DNA of 64,000 nt from Gammaproteobacteria bacterium (GCA_024742415.1 JANSYN010000011.1:62001-126000); one strand, 5' to 3'; counted from the first letter of the stretch, positions 34,417 to 44,339 are shown. Notes: a model not told the origin generated them from the sequence alone. A program made the numbers and translations.

Positions 34417-35048
34417 CACTGCTGTGGCACGCTGCCCTTGCGGTGGATGAAGGCAATGACGTCTAACAGCGTTTTCTCGTCCGGCAGTGCGGAAGACATC
34501 ATCTTCATCTGGCGGCCATAACGATCATCGGGGTGACTACCGCGAATACCTTTCTGGAAATTGGCCATCTGGCGCAGCAAATAGGACTGGTCCAGGGCAC
34601 TCAGGGCCGGTGCGTTGAGAGCGGGATTACCCTGCGCCTGTGCCCCGTGACAGGCGCCACAGGACGCGTGGTAATAATTGCTGCCATTGCGCAGATCTGC
34701 GTCTGCCGCCGCAGTGACGGTTGGTGCCGGCATCGCCGACAAGTACTTCGCCATAGCCGGAATGTTGTCATCGCTGAGTGTCTGCGCCATGGCGGCCATC
34801 TGCATACCGTGCACATCTGCGCTATCAGCGCCGCGCACGCCTTGCTTGAAGTGCCACAGTTGGCGCTCGAGATAGGCGGCATCCTGGCCAGCCAACGCCG
34901 GGGCAGCGGTGACAGGATTGCCCTGCGCCTCGGAACCGTGGCAGTAGGCGCACGGCTTGAACAGCGACGCCATGCTGTCCTGTGCATGCCCCACACAGGA
35001 CAGTGTCAGTGCGATAAAGAAACACACCATGCCAGGAAAAGGCCTCAT
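34416..35048 (-). CDS. Dihaem cytochrome c4-type protein
   Basis: A 210-residue periplasmic electron carrier made of two homologous c-type domains. The haem motifs are CAYCH (33-37) and CGACH (130-134). After each, the pattern GNPxxxAPALxxxDxxYLxRQ recurs, as in cytochrome c4 proteins. The probable Met ligands lie in MQMAAMAQTLSD and GRQMKMMSSALPD. Signal peptide about residues 1-22, GGAG 8 nt before the ATG. First gene of the three-gene operon, so it is the natural electron donor for the dihaem peroxidase encoded next. Confidence 0.92.
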   Translation of the reverse strand: MRPFPGMVCFFIALTLSCVGHAQDSMASLFKPCAYCHGSEAQGNPVTAAPALAGQDAAYLERQLWHFKQGVRGADSADVHGMQMAAMAQTLSDDNIPAMAKYLSAMPAPTVTAAADADLRNGSNYYHASCGACHGAQAQGNPALNAPALSALDQSYLLRQMANFQKGIRGSHPDDRYGRQMKMMSSALPDEKTLLDVIAFIHRKGSVPQQ

Positions 35049-35135
35049 TCTGCAGACTCCTTGCTCACGGGTAACGCGGGCACCACGGCGCGCGCAAATA
35101 CTGTATTAAACCACACAAAGCTAATGGTCACTATC

Positions 35136-35164
35136 TTACAAATGCCTGTAACGCGGGCTATTAT
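35136..35164 (+). promoter_or_regulatory. Probable sigma-70 promoter of TonB receptor
   Basis: TTACAA (35136-35141), 17 nt, TATTAT (35159-35164): four of six and five of six consensus matches with ideal spacing. The start would be near 35171, giving a leader of about 45 nt. Confidence 0.5.
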
Positions 35165-35171
35165 ACTGGCT

Positions 35172-35190
35172 GATAACAATTCTAAATATC
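35172..35190 (+). promoter_or_regulatory. Weak Fur-like box overlapping predicted transcription start
   Basis: GATAACAATTCTAAATATC shares 13 of 19 positions with the canonical Fur box, including both outer GATA/TATC ends. Its place at the predicted start site is right for a repressor, but the match is moderate. Confidence 0.35.
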
Positions 35191-35214
35191 GTCTCGATCC
35201 AAGGACTACCCACA

Positions 35215-37665
35215 ATGAAAGCTACCCCGTATCGCAAAAACCCGGCTGGCGCTGCCCTTCAGTGGGGCGCAACCGCCCTTTGCAGCATTATCAGCCTTGG
35301 TGGCACACAGGTCACTGCCCAGGAATCCACGTCGAACCAGAATCGCTACAGCGTGGCGCTGGAGGAAGTCCTGGTAACCGCGCAAAAACGTGAAGAGAGC
35401 CACATGTCAGTGCCCATCGCTGTGAACACCTTCACCTCGCAGGATATTATCAATACCGGTGCACTGAACATCGAGAATATCGATGATTTCATGCCCGGCG
35501 TTGAATTCGGCAGTACCACTTCAAACCAATCCACGCAGTTGAGTGTATCTATACGCGGCGTAGACAGCCCCAATATAAGCAGTGGTGGCGACCCATCGGT
35601 CGCGACCTTTTACGACGGCTCCTACATGCCGCGCGCAGTGACAACGATTCCATTTACTGATATAGAGCGTATTGAAGTCCTCAAGGGCCCGCAGGGTACG
35701 CTGTTCGGTCGCAATGCGACGGCCGGTGTGGTCAATATTATTCCGGTCAGACCCGAAGACGAATTCAACGGCTTCGTGCGCGCGCGCCTGGGCAACTACG
35801 ACCTGGCGGACTTCGAGGGTATGGTGAACGTGCCCATCAACGACGCGTTCGCCGTGCGCGCCAATCTGTTCCATCACCAGCGAGGCGCCATTTTTAACAA
35901 TATCGGTATCGGCGATGACCTGCGTGAAGAGAACTTCACGGCCGCGCGGCTCGTATTGCAGTACCAGCCTAACGTGGATACACGCATTCAACTGGCGGCG
36001 GACATGGAAGACCGCGACGAAAACACCAACTACTCCATTGGCGTGAGCAAGTATGCGGTCAGCACGGATCCGTTCAACAGTGACGTCGCCAACGATGTGA
36101 TCGACCGCGACGAAAAGCGCGACATGTACGGGATTTCATTGCAAGGCGATCATACTATCAACGAGCAACTGTCGGTCTTTGGTATTGTCAGTTATCGGGA
36201 TTGGGAGACATTCAACAAACAGGACGAGGACGGCACCGCCGAGCCGCGTCGCTACCTTGATACCAACAACATCGAGGATTCAGACATCTGGTACAGCGAG
36301 ATCCGTTTCAATTTCACTGGCCACAAACTCGATGTCATCGTTGGTGGTAACTACTCGCAGGAAGAAGTGTACCAGCGTACCGATATCGGCCTGCTGGCAG
36401 ACTCGTACATGCAGTTTGTCAGCCTCGACCTGCTGCCCGAGGTGGGCTTTCCGTCAGATCCCGACGTGCATGCCTGGGACCCGGATGTGCTGGGCAATGA
36501 AGACGATGACTTCTACCTTGCCGGGTCCGCCCTGGCTGGCGGGTTTTTCGATCCGCCCCTGCCGGGCATCGCCGTATTACCTCCGAGCTTCGCCGGCACC
36601 TATTTCACTGAAACAATGGATAACACCGGCGAGTTCATTAACTGGGGCATCTTCGCCGACGCCACCTACCAGTTGACCGATACCGTCCGCCTGATCGGGG
36701 GCTTGCGCTACAGCTATGACGATAAAGAGTATTCCTGGCAAACCTTTGAGCAAGACCTCGACTGGCCATTCGCACCGGCCCGCGTCGCTTATGATCCGGC
36801 GCAGGCTGGCGCCTCACCGCAGGAATTCTTCAACAAGTTCGAGGACGACGAAAGCTGGAATCAGGTAACCGGCCGTGCCGTTGCCGAGTGGGATTTCATG
36901 GACTCGGCAATGACCTATTTTTCCTACGCCACGGGCTATAAATCCGGCGGTTACGACGGGCAATCGTTCAGCGCCGTTCTGGCAGGACCCTTTGATAATG
37001 AAGAGATCACCAGCTACGAATGGGGCCTCAAAGGCGACTTCTTTGACGACACGGTGCGTATCGAATTCGCCGCGTTCTATCACGAGCTGGATAATCGCCA
37101 GAACACCGAAAGCGTCAAGGACGGACCTGATGACCCCACAGCGCAACCGCGCGTAGTCAGTGCCGACGAAGAAACCAACGGCTGGGAGATTATCGCCCAC
37201 TGGCAAGTGCTGGACACCCTGCGTGTCTCCGGCCTGACCACACGGCGTGAGAGCGAGCGCGTACAACAACCGTTCTTCGATGCCCAGGGCGAGCCGGCCG
37301 GCGGCGTGAAGGAAAATCTCAAGGCGGATCTGGATTACACCCTGCGCCTGGACTGGACGCCAGGCATCCCGGTGGGCTTGCTGCTGGTACACGTCGACTA
37401 CATTTTCAACGAAGCCGAAGATGATAGTGACGCAGTTATTTTTACCACGGGCGAGTGGTATTTCCAGGATAGGGAGCTGCTGAATGCGCGCATCGCATGG
37501 ACCAATAACGAGCAGAACTTTGAGGTCGCACTCTGGGGCCGCAACCTGCTCGATAAGGAATACGCTGACAACCCCGGCGGCTTTGTGGCCGATACGCTTG
37601 GCGCTTACAAAACCAACGTCGAAGACCCGCTTACTTTTGGCGTAGACCTGCGTTACGCGTTCTAG
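35215..37665 (+). CDS. TonB-dependent outer-membrane receptor
   Basis: An 816-residue receptor. The signal peptide is long (cut near TQVTA|QE, residue 35). The TonB box-like LEEVLVTAQKREE, plug with RIEVLKGPQGTLFGRNATAG and terminal DLRYAF follow. The barrel is rich in Asp and Tyr with many long strands. AAGGA lies about 10 nt upstream. It is divergent from the cytochrome operon with 166 nt between, so the two may be co-controlled; a moderate Fur-like box in the gap suggests iron regulation. The ligand is unknown; iron complexes are possible on that basis only. Confidence 0.9.
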   Translation: MKATPYRKNPAGAALQWGATALCSIISLGGTQVTAQESTSNQNRYSVALEEVLVTAQKREESHMSVPIAVNTFTSQDIINTGALNIENIDDFMPGVEFGSTTSNQSTQLSVSIRGVDSPNISSGGDPSVATFYDGSYMPRAVTTIPFTDIERIEVLKGPQGTLFGRNATAGVVNIIPVRPEDEFNGFVRARLGNYDLADFEGMVNVPINDAFAVRANLFHHQRGAIFNNIGIGDDLREENFTAARLVLQYQPNVDTRIQLAADMEDRDENTNYSIGVSKYAVSTDPFNSDVANDVIDRDEKRDMYGISLQGDHTINEQLSVFGIVSYRDWETFNKQDEDGTAEPRRYLDTNNIEDSDIWYSEIRFNFTGHKLDVIVGGNYSQEEVYQRTDIGLLADSYMQFVSLDLLPEVGFPSDPDVHAWDPDVLGNEDDDFYLAGSALAGGFFDPPLPGIAVLPPSFAGTYFTETMDNTGEFINWGIFADATYQLTDTVRLIGGLRYSYDDKEYSWQTFEQDLDWPFAPARVAYDPAQAGASPQEFFNKFEDDESWNQVTGRAVAEWDFMDSAMTYFSYATGYKSGGYDGQSFSAVLAGPFDNEEITSYEWGLKGDFFDDTVRIEFAAFYHELDNRQNTESVKDGPDDPTAQPRVVSADEETNGWEIIAHWQVLDTLRVSGLTTRRESERVQQPFFDAQGEPAGGVKENLKADLDYTLRLDWTPGIPVGLLLVHVDYIFNEAEDDSDAVIFTTGEWYFQDRELLNARIAWTNNEQNFEVALWGRNLLDKEYADNPGGFVADTLGAYKTNVEDPLTFGVDLRYAF

Positions 37666-37691
37666 ACAACGCGTTCGCGCTGTTACATCAC

Positions 37692-37721
37692 AAAGCCTGC
37701 CCTAAAGCGGCAGGCTTTTTT
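37692..37721. terminator. Rho-independent terminator, possibly bidirectional
   Basis: Stem AAAGCCTGCC / GGCAGGCTTT, loop CTAAAGC-like, then a T run on the plus strand, 26 nt after the TonB receptor stop. It also covers the end of the haemoglobin gene on the other strand. Confidence 0.93.
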
Positions 37722-38088
37722 GCATGTTAGCCGCGATCACGCGCGCCGTGCGCTTGGCCTGCTCCGCCTTGGGTCCGGCAAAATTCTCATCAACAGTATC
37801 AACAAACAAACCCAGCCACTGCTCAAAATCCTCGGCAGTCAGCGTGCGCTTGCGGTGCAACTGGCGATGAATATTCATTGTATGTCGCTGGTAATCCTTC
37901 TCTGCGAGCAGCAACTTGCGCCAGTAGCGTTTGATATGTGGAAGGTGCACGTCCAGGTCGATCGCTGCGACATCAAGAAAAATTGGCGCCAGTTGCTCGT
38001 TCCTGAGCAATCTGGCGTAAAAAAGATCGACGAACGCGTCGACGTTTGCGGCGCTATCCATGTCTGGCCTGTTACCGCCCGTGGGCAT
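37702..38088 (-). CDS. Group III truncated haemoglobin
   Basis: A 128-residue 2/2 globin of the P (group III) class. The segments AFVDLFYARLLRNEQLAPIF, HLPHIKRYWRKLLL and TMNIHRQLH match the family; H74 is the likely proximal (F8) His, with LTAEDFEQWLGLF as the G-helix. Group III globins are thought to bind O2, NO or sulfide; their function is unsettled. The start codon shares one base with the der stop (TAATG), so it is probably translationally coupled to the GTPase gene der and lies at the end of the housekeeping transcript. An internal Met10 start is possible. Confidence 0.88.
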   Translation of the reverse strand: MPTGGNRPDMDSAANVDAFVDLFYARLLRNEQLAPIFLDVAAIDLDVHLPHIKRYWRKLLLAEKDYQRHTMNIHRQLHRKRTLTAEDFEQWLGLFVDTVDENFAGPKAEQAKRTARVIAANMQKSLPL

Positions 38089-39500
38089 TACTTCTTCCGG
38101 CTTTTCTTGTTCTTTTTCACGAAGGTCATCAACCGGCGTTTGCGCTGCACTTGCCTGTCGGTGAGTTTATTGCGCTTGTCCGCATAGGGATTTTCGCCGG
38201 TGCGGAATTCTATGCGTATCGGCGTTCCCACCAGCTTGAGCTCTCTGCGAAAGACCTTCTCGAGATAGCGTTGATAGCTGGTGGGCACTTTACCGGTCTG
38301 GTTACCGTGGATGACAATCAGTGGTGGACGTTGCCCACCGGCATGGGCGTAGCGCAGCTTGATTCGCCTGCCATTGATGAGCGGCGGGGGGTGATCGAAC
38401 ACGGCACCTTCGAGAATTTTTGTCAGTTCATTGGTGCTGAGCTTGCGCATGGCAGACTCATGACCGGCGATGACAGATTTGTACAGGTGTCCGACACCGG
38501 TTCCATGCAGTGCTGAAATGTAATGTGTGTCCGCGTAATCAGCAAAGCGCAGGCGTCGATCCAGTTCCACCTTGATCCAGTCACGCTGGTCTGATTCGAT
38601 ACCGTCCCACTTGTTGACGGCCAGCACCAGGCTCCTACCGGCATCAATACAATGACCAATGAGGTGCATGTCCTGGTCCACGATACCCTCGTGGGCATCC
38701 ATTACCAGAATCACAACATGCGCGTCATCCACCGCCTTGAGGGTTTTTACGATAGAGAACTTCTCTACGACCAGACGGATATTTTTGCGACGGCGTACAC
38801 CAGCGGTATCGATAAGCGTGTATTTGCGTCCGTCACGCTCAAAATCAATGTATATGCTGTCTCGCGTCGTTCCCGGCTCATCAAAAACCACCACCCGATC
38901 TTCCCCGAGCAAGCGATTAACCAGCGTCGACTTGCCCACGTTGGGACGGCCCACAATGGCGACACGAATGCTGTCGTAATCCAGGCCCCTGTGCCCGGCT
39001 GCCTCGCCATGCGGAAAATCCGCCAGCACGGCTTCAATCATCTGTCGAACACCGCGCCCCTGGCTCGATGCGATCGCGTGCATTGACTCTACACCCAGCG
39101 AATAAAAATCGCTGATTGCTATGCTTTCGTCCAGGCCATCGACCTTATTGACGATCAGATGAAACGCTTTGTTGCGCTGTCGCAGGTGCTGTGCGAGGGC
39201 CTCATCAGTTGCGTTGATGCCCTCCCTGGCGTCCACCATGAAGAGAATGGCGTCGGCCTCTTCGATGGCGGTCAGCGACTGTTGCGCCATCGGCGTATCA
39301 ATACCCTGCTCGGTACCGGTAATACCACCGGTATCAATCACGACAAAAGAGCGGCCGTCAATTTCAGCGGTGCCATACTTGCGATCGCGCGTCAGCCCGG
39401 CAAAGTCGGCGACCAGTGCATCGCGCGTACGCGTAAGACGGTTAAAAAGAGTAGATTTGCCAACGTTGGGGCGCCCGACCAGGGCGATGACAGGTACCAC
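38088..39500 (-). CDS. der: Ribosome-assembly GTPase Der (EngA)
   Basis: Double-domain GTPase needed for 50S subunit maturation. Of 470 residues, both G domains show the [10 protein letters not shown]-loop (residues 9-18 and about 185-193), DTGG-/DTAG-type G3 and NKVD / NKWD G4 motifs; a KH-like C-terminal domain with [19 protein letters not shown] follows, ending in a Lys-rich tail. It starts with GTG ([11 protein letters not shown], as in E. coli MVPVVALVGRP). It lies 3 nt after the bamB stop in the expected order yfgM-bamB-der. Confidence 0.97.
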   Translation of the reverse strand: MVPVIALVGRPNVGKSTLFNRLTRTRDALVADFAGLTRDRKYGTAEIDGRSFVVIDTGGITGTEQGIDTPMAQQSLTAIEEADAILFMVDAREGINATDEALAQHLRQRNKAFHLIVNKVDGLDESIAISDFYSLGVESMHAIASSQGRGVRQMIEAVLADFPHGEAAGHRGLDYDSIRVAIVGRPNVGKSTLVNRLLGEDRVVVFDEPGTTRDSIYIDFERDGRKYTLIDTAGVRRRKNIRLVVEKFSIVKTLKAVDDAHVVILVMDAHEGIVDQDMHLIGHCIDAGRSLVLAVNKWDGIESDQRDWIKVELDRRLRFADYADTHYISALHGTGVGHLYKSVIAGHESAMRKLSTNELTKILEGAVFDHPPPLINGRRIKLRYAHAGGQRPPLIVIHGNQTGKVPTSYQRYLEKVFRRELKLVGTPIRIEFRTGENPYADKRNKLTDRQVQRKRRLMTFVKKNKKSRKK

Positions 39501-39503
39501 GAA

Positions 39504-40679
39504 TCACTTCTTCGGCTCGACGTCATAGGCGACAAGTTTGCCGCTATTGCCAAACACATACAGACGGCTGCCATCGCTGATCATATCGGCGCGCGCACCC
39601 TTGGAATCTACTTTCACACGACCAACGATTTCGCCATCGACCTGCGACAACAAATGCACATATCCTTCAAAATCGGCCACCGCAAGGTAACTGCTGACCG
39701 GAGTCGGCCGGGACAGCTCGCGATAGCCCAGATCACCCTGCGCCCAACGCAAGCCGGTTCCGTTGCGCTGGTAGGCGTAGACGGTGCCGTCTTCATCTGC
39801 CACATAGACATTACCAAAAGCGTGTGAAACGCCAGAGAAAGAGGACACATCCTGTTGCCAAACTTTACGGCCGCCAGCCAGGTCAATCGCAACCAGCCGG
39901 CCCTGGTAACTGGCGGCATACAGGTCGTTCCCCGCCATATCCATCGAGCCGTCGACATCAACGATACGCTCTATCTCAGACCGTCCCTGCGAAATCGCAA
40001 CACGCACCTCCCACAGTACCGCGCCGGTGTCGATATCAAACGCCAGGACTTTGCCATTGGCAAAACCGGCATGCGCAACACCGTCACGCAAGATAGGTGT
40101 GCTTGTACCGCGAATGGTCAGTACAGGAACGTTGCTGTCGTAGGTCCACAGCAATTCGCCTGATGCAAAGTCCAGCCCCTGCAACTTGCCATCGTAGGTT
40201 TGTGCAACCACGACATTACCGTCACTCTGCGGTGCTGCCAGAATTTCGCCGCGCAACGCGGTAGACCATTCCACGTCACCCGAGGCGGCGTTGAGCTTTA
40301 ACACCGAGCCTTCGCCGCTGCCAACAAACAGCGCATCTTCATACACGCCCACACCACCGGAGAGTGCCAGGTCAAGATTGGTCTTCCAGCGGCTCTTGCC
40401 CCTGTCGATATCGAGTGCAACCACGCGACCGTCAGCCGAGGCTGCATAAATAATGCCGTCCTGTATTGCCGGGCGGATCTTGTACAGACCCTTGCCCTGA
40501 CCGTTTCCGACTCCGGTCGACCAGGCTTTCTTCAGTACCACGCTGGCGTTTATGTCCATCAGTTCAACAGGCGCGGTCAGGTCTTCGTCGTCATCTTCAA
40601 ACCAGCCAGACACCGTGCTACAGGCACCAAGGCTGACTAAAAGAGCAAGCACAAGCGCGCGTCGCATTAGTATCAACAT
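39504..40679 (-). CDS. bamB: Outer-membrane assembly lipoprotein BamB
   Basis: Lipoprotein subunit of the BAM complex that helps fold outer-membrane beta-barrels, fitting the many receptors here. The 391-residue protein has a lipobox SLGAC, an acidic linker and an eight-bladed propeller built from PQQ-like repeats such as GVYEDALFVGSGEGSVLKLNA and DGVAHAGFANGKVLAFD. GGAG precedes the ATG by about 10 nt. It is between yfgM and der in the standard order. Confidence 0.95.
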   Translation of the reverse strand: MLILMRRALVLALLVSLGACSTVSGWFEDDDEDLTAPVELMDINASVVLKKAWSTGVGNGQGKGLYKIRPAIQDGIIYAASADGRVVALDIDRGKSRWKTNLDLALSGGVGVYEDALFVGSGEGSVLKLNAASGDVEWSTALRGEILAAPQSDGNVVVAQTYDGKLQGLDFASGELLWTYDSNVPVLTIRGTSTPILRDGVAHAGFANGKVLAFDIDTGAVLWEVRVAISQGRSEIERIVDVDGSMDMAGNDLYAASYQGRLVAIDLAGGRKVWQQDVSSFSGVSHAFGNVYVADEDGTVYAYQRNGTGLRWAQGDLGYRELSRPTPVSSYLAVADFEGYVHLLSQVDGEIVGRVKVDSKGARADMISDGSRLYVFGNSGKLVAYDVEPKK

Positions 40680-40683
40680 GGGG

Positions 40684-41412
40684 TTATTCTCCCTGCGCCG
40701 TATTGTCGACGGCTGGTGCGGCGCTAACTTCCCCGACTTCGGGCATCACCCTGACCGACTCGGCACCGGGTGTAACAGGAGACACGCTCTGCAGCTTTGC
40801 CTGCAGTGTGGGCAACTCGGTGCCTGCCAGCGAGGCAAATGCCTGTGCACCGGCATAGGCCAGGCGCGCGCCCTCTGCATCACCGGCCGCAAGCAGAATG
40901 TCACCCCGCGCCAGTGACCGAATGCCCTCGTAGGAATCGCCAATGGCATCCAGTATGGCCAATGCCTGCTCGGAATCTCCGGCCGAGGCCAACACTCGCG
41001 CCAGGCGTATCTGTGCGATCGTGCCTATGTCGCTGTTCTTATCAGCCTTGGCAACTACCCAGCGCAGCTCTTTCTCGGCGCCGGCCAGATCACCGGTCGT
41101 GACGGCAATACGCGCCAGGTGCAACGCAGCAAACTGGGCATACGTCGTGCTGGCATAATCGCTTTTGATATCCTGCGCCAACTGCTGCGCGGCCAGTATG
41201 CTGGCTTCATCGCCCCCCCCCATACTGCGCATGAATGCCTGGTATTTATCCGAGGCAGCCGCTGCTTCGTCAGCCTGAAAAGACTTCCAGCCCTGCCATC
41301 CGAACGCGGCCGCAAGGGCAATAACAATGCCGATGACGGTAGAGCGCCCGTTTTCGTCCCACCAGCGCCTGAGCGCCTCAACCTGTTCTTCTTCGGTACG
41401 ATACTGTTCCAC
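40684..41412 (-). CDS. yfgM: YfgM family tetratricopeptide inner-membrane protein
   Basis: A 242-residue protein with a short cytoplasmic N terminus (EEEQVEALRRWWDENG), one transmembrane helix (about residues 22-40), and a periplasmic TPR-like domain. YfgM is a chaperone-network partner of the SecYEG translocon and PpiD. Start is GTG with AGGG about 8 nt upstream; the MEQYRTEEEQVEALRRWW start fits the family. The C-terminal 30 residues are low complexity. It is 15 nt downstream of hisS and 5 nt upstream of bamB. Confidence 0.9.
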   Translation of the reverse strand: MEQYRTEEEQVEALRRWWDENGRSTVIGIVIALAAAFGWQGWKSFQADEAAAASDKYQAFMRSMGGGDEASILAAQQLAQDIKSDYASTTYAQFAALHLARIAVTTGDLAGAEKELRWVVAKADKNSDIGTIAQIRLARVLASAGDSEQALAILDAIGDSYEGIRSLARGDILLAAGDAEGARLAYAGAQAFASLAGTELPTLQAKLQSVSPVTPGAESVRVMPEVGEVSAAPAVDNTAQGE

Positions 41413-41426
41413 CCAACTGCCCTCTA

Positions 41427-42704
41427 TTAGTCTGTGAGTGCCGCTGAACCGGACACAAAGTGCCCCAACTCAGACAGCGCAATCGTTTGCTGCCGCGCCT
41501 GCCCGCGCAATGCTTTTACTGTCACGGTTGCATTTGACACTTCATCCGTTCCCCAGATGAGCGCAATGCGGGCACCGCTCTTGTCCGCCTTTTTCATTTG
41601 GCTCCTGAAGCTGCCACCGCCGGCATGCACCACAATGGCAAGCTGCGGAAACTGGTCGCGCAATCGCTCCACCGTGACTAATGCCTGCTGCTGCGCCTCA
41701 TCACCCGCCGCTACAACATACACGGAGGGTTCCTCCAACGCACTGCCAGCGCCTTGCTCCTGCAGCAACAGCACCAGGCGCTCCATACCCAGGGCAAAGC
41801 CTACGGCCGGCGTGGGCTTGCCGCCCAACTGCCCCACCAGGCTGTCGTAACGGCCACCCGCACACACAGTGCCCTGCGCACCCAGCCTGTCGGTGACCCA
41901 CTCAAAGACGGTTTTGTTGTAATAATCCAGACCACGCACCAGGGAGCGATTAACCACATAGTCAATACCGACTGCGTCCAATAGCCTGCGTAAGTCGGCG
42001 AAATCTTGCGCCGACTCCGCATCGAGATACTGCTCCAGGCTCGGCGCATCACGCAAAATGCTCTGGGTTTTCTCGTTTTTGCTGTCGAGTATCCGCAGTG
42101 GATTGCTTTCCAGACGCCTTTGGCTGTCTTGGTCAAGCGCATCGCGATACTGCCCCAGGTAAGTCACCAGAGCATCGCGGTAGGCCGCTCGCGCGGCGGG
42201 GCTGCCAATCGAGTTGATCTGCAACTGCAGGCCTTCGTTGATGCCCAGCGCCTTCCACAGACGGTTACTGAGAACGATCATCTCGGCGTCGATATCGGGC
42301 GTTGCAATGCCGAAGACTTCCACCCCGATCTGGTGAAACTGGCGCTGCCGACCCTTCTGGGGACGCTCATGCCGGAACATCGGGCCGCCGTACCACAAGC
42401 GACGCGTCGCGTTAATCAGGCCCTCCTGGATGACAGCGCGCACACAGCCTGCGGTACCCTCGGGTCGCAGGGTGAGGCTATCGCCATTACGATCCTCAAA
42501 GGTATACATTTCTTTCTCGACGATATCGGTGACCTCACCGATAGATCGCTTGAACAGCGCCGTCTTCTCGAGAATGGGCATGCGAATTTCGCTATAGCCA
42601 TAACTGGTGAGGGTGGCTGCGACGGTAGCTTCCACTGCACGCCACACCGGCGTGTCTGCTGGAAGGATATCGCCCATCCCTCGAATCGCTCTGATTTCGC
42701 TCAC
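41427..42704 (-). CDS. hisS: Histidine-tRNA ligase
   Basis: Class II synthetase, 425 residues, charging tRNA-His. Motif 2 region is [16 protein letters not shown] with [20 protein letters not shown]; the histidine-binding [15 protein letters not shown] and the motif 3 [13 protein letters not shown] are present, as is the C-terminal anticodon-binding domain. It starts with GTG ([14 protein letters not shown]) behind a GGAG site. Neighbours ispG and yfgM in the usual order. Confidence 0.97.
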   Translation of the reverse strand: MSEIRAIRGMGDILPADTPVWRAVEATVAATLTSYGYSEIRMPILEKTALFKRSIGEVTDIVEKEMYTFEDRNGDSLTLRPEGTAGCVRAVIQEGLINATRRLWYGGPMFRHERPQKGRQRQFHQIGVEVFGIATPDIDAEMIVLSNRLWKALGINEGLQLQINSIGSPAARAAYRDALVTYLGQYRDALDQDSQRRLESNPLRILDSKNEKTQSILRDAPSLEQYLDAESAQDFADLRRLLDAVGIDYVVNRSLVRGLDYYNKTVFEWVTDRLGAQGTVCAGGRYDSLVGQLGGKPTPAVGFALGMERLVLLLQEQGAGSALEEPSVYVVAAGDEAQQQALVTVERLRDQFPQLAIVVHAGGGSFRSQMKKADKSGARIALIWGTDEVSNATVTVKALRGQARQQTIALSELGHFVSGSAALTD

Positions 42705-42729
42705 TATTTCTCCGCCGGTCGATGCTCGT

Positions 42730-43860
42730 TTAACCTGATGACCTGGTTATCAGGTTGGCGTCCTGCGCAGCGCGCTGTCGCTCGAGCTCGCTGGCCCGAT
42801 CCCTGATCACCTTCTCGAGATGATCAATGAAATCCTCATTACTGACTTTGTGATCCGGCTCACCATCGATATAGATAAGATTGCTGGGTGACGCCCCCGT
42901 TAAGCCAACATCCGCTTCGCGCGCCTCGCCAGGCCCGTTGACAATGCAACCGATGACCGCCACATCCATGGGCGTGCGAATGTCTTCCAGCCGTTGCTCC
43001 AGGGCATTCATGGTGCCCACCACGTCAAAGTTCTGGCGTGAACAACTGGGGCAGGCAATAAAATTAATGCCGTTGGCGCGCAGGTGAAGACTCTTCAAAA
43101 TATCGAACCCCACCTTTACTTCTTCAACAGGGTCTGCCGCCAGTGAGACCCGGATGGTATCGCCGATGCCGTCCATAAGCAGCATGCCCAGGCCGACCGC
43201 AGATTTCACCGTTCCACCGCGCAGCCCACCCGCTTCGGTTATGCCCAGATGCAGCGGCTGCTCGATTTGTTTCGCCAGCAGGCGATACGCCTCAACGGCC
43301 ATGAACACCTCAGACGCCTTGACGCTCACCTTGAAATCCTGGTAGTCGAACTTATCCAGGATATCGACGTGACGCATCGCTGATTCCACCAGCGCTGCAG
43401 CAGTCGGCTCACCGTACTTGCGCTGCAAGTCTTTACCGAGGGAGCCCGCATTGACACCGATGCGCAGTGGAATGCCTTTGTCACGCGCGCTGTCAATAAC
43501 CGCGCGGACCTTCTCGTCGCGACCAATGTTACCGGGGTTAATACGCAGGCAATCTACGCCGTACTCGGCCACCTTCAGGGCGATCTTGTGATCAAAATGT
43601 ATATCTGCCACCAGCGGTACCGCCACCCGGGAACGGATTTCACGAAAGGCCTCGGCCGCATCCATCGTTGGCACAGACACGCGAACGATATCCGCACCGG
43701 CCTCGGCAATCGCAGATATCTGCGCCACGGTTGCGTTTACATCGCACGTGTCGGTATTGGTCATGCTCTGGACGCTGATAGGCGCATCGCCGCCGACAGC
43801 CACATTGCCAACAAAAATCTGCCGGGAGCGTCTGCGCTTTATCGGTGATTGCGTTCTCAT
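42730..43860 (-). CDS. ispG: 4-hydroxy-3-methylbut-2-enyl diphosphate synthase (IspG)
   Basis: [4Fe-4S] enzyme of the MEP isoprenoid pathway that reduces MEcPP to HMBPP. The 376-residue protein has the TIM-barrel N-terminal half ([29 protein letters not shown]) and the cluster domain with CPSCSRQ and [12 protein letters not shown] cysteines plus the conserved glutamate after them. The start ATG overlaps the rodZ stop (ATGA). It depends on the ISC system encoded upstream on the same strand. Confidence 0.97.
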   Translation of the reverse strand: MRTQSPIKRRRSRQIFVGNVAVGGDAPISVQSMTNTDTCDVNATVAQISAIAEAGADIVRVSVPTMDAAEAFREIRSRVAVPLVADIHFDHKIALKVAEYGVDCLRINPGNIGRDEKVRAVIDSARDKGIPLRIGVNAGSLGKDLQRKYGEPTAAALVESAMRHVDILDKFDYQDFKVSVKASEVFMAVEAYRLLAKQIEQPLHLGITEAGGLRGGTVKSAVGLGMLLMDGIGDTIRVSLAADPVEEVKVGFDILKSLHLRANGINFIACPSCSRQNFDVVGTMNALEQRLEDIRTPMDVAVIGCIVNGPGEAREADVGLTGASPSNLIYIDGEPDHKVSNEDFIDHLEKVIRDRASELERQRAAQDANLITRSSG

Positions 43861-44339
43861 AACTCACCTACCGTGGAGAAAAGATCTGCAAGATTATCTG
43901 ACCTATTACTTCCGACTGCCGGGGACCATGCCAACGGTTCACCCGTTGCGCCCTGCCACCACCACAACAGCACCAGCAACAGGAGCAGCACCGTGAGGCC
44001 GACAATCACACCCACGCCCGTGCGTTGCAATTGCAGCGGTCGTGTCTCCACACGCCGTGGCCCAGCCAGATCGGCCGATTGTTCATCAAAAAGCCGTAGC
44101 ACCTCAGCCTCATCGATCTCCAACAGGCGCGCATAGGACCTGACATAACCGCGCGCAAAGGCCGGGCTGCGCAGCGCCTGGTACTCGTCTCTTTCCAGGA
44201 TGCCAACGTAGTCCGGCATAAAATTCAGGCGGTCGGCCGCCTCTCGCTCGCTCATGCCAATGGCCTCGCGCGCCGTCCTCAACACGGTACCCGCAGTGGT
44301 AAATGCATCCAACTGACGAAGTGCTTCGTCACTCACCAT
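43857..44339 (-). CDS. rodZ: Short RodZ-like helix-turn-helix membrane protein
   Basis: RodZ links MreB to the elongation machinery for rod shape. The N-terminal HTH (residues about 17-85: [51 protein letters not shown]) and the single transmembrane helix (about 105-127) are clear. Oddity: the protein is only about 160 residues and stops some 30 residues after the membrane helix, so the usual periplasmic beta domain (DUF4115) is absent. It is not a visible frameshift, because ispG begins at once in the overlapping ATGA. Start chosen at Met 44339 (overlap of 11 nt with pilF); a longer start at 44363 is possible. Confidence 0.85.
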   Translation of the reverse strand: MVSDEALRQLDAFTTAGTVLRTAREAIGMSEREAADRLNFMPDYVGILERDEYQALRSPAFARGYVRSYARLLEIDEAEVLRLFDEQSADLAGPRRVETRPLQLQRTGVGVIVGLTVLLLLLVLLWWWQGATGEPLAWSPAVGSNRSDNLADLFSTVGEL

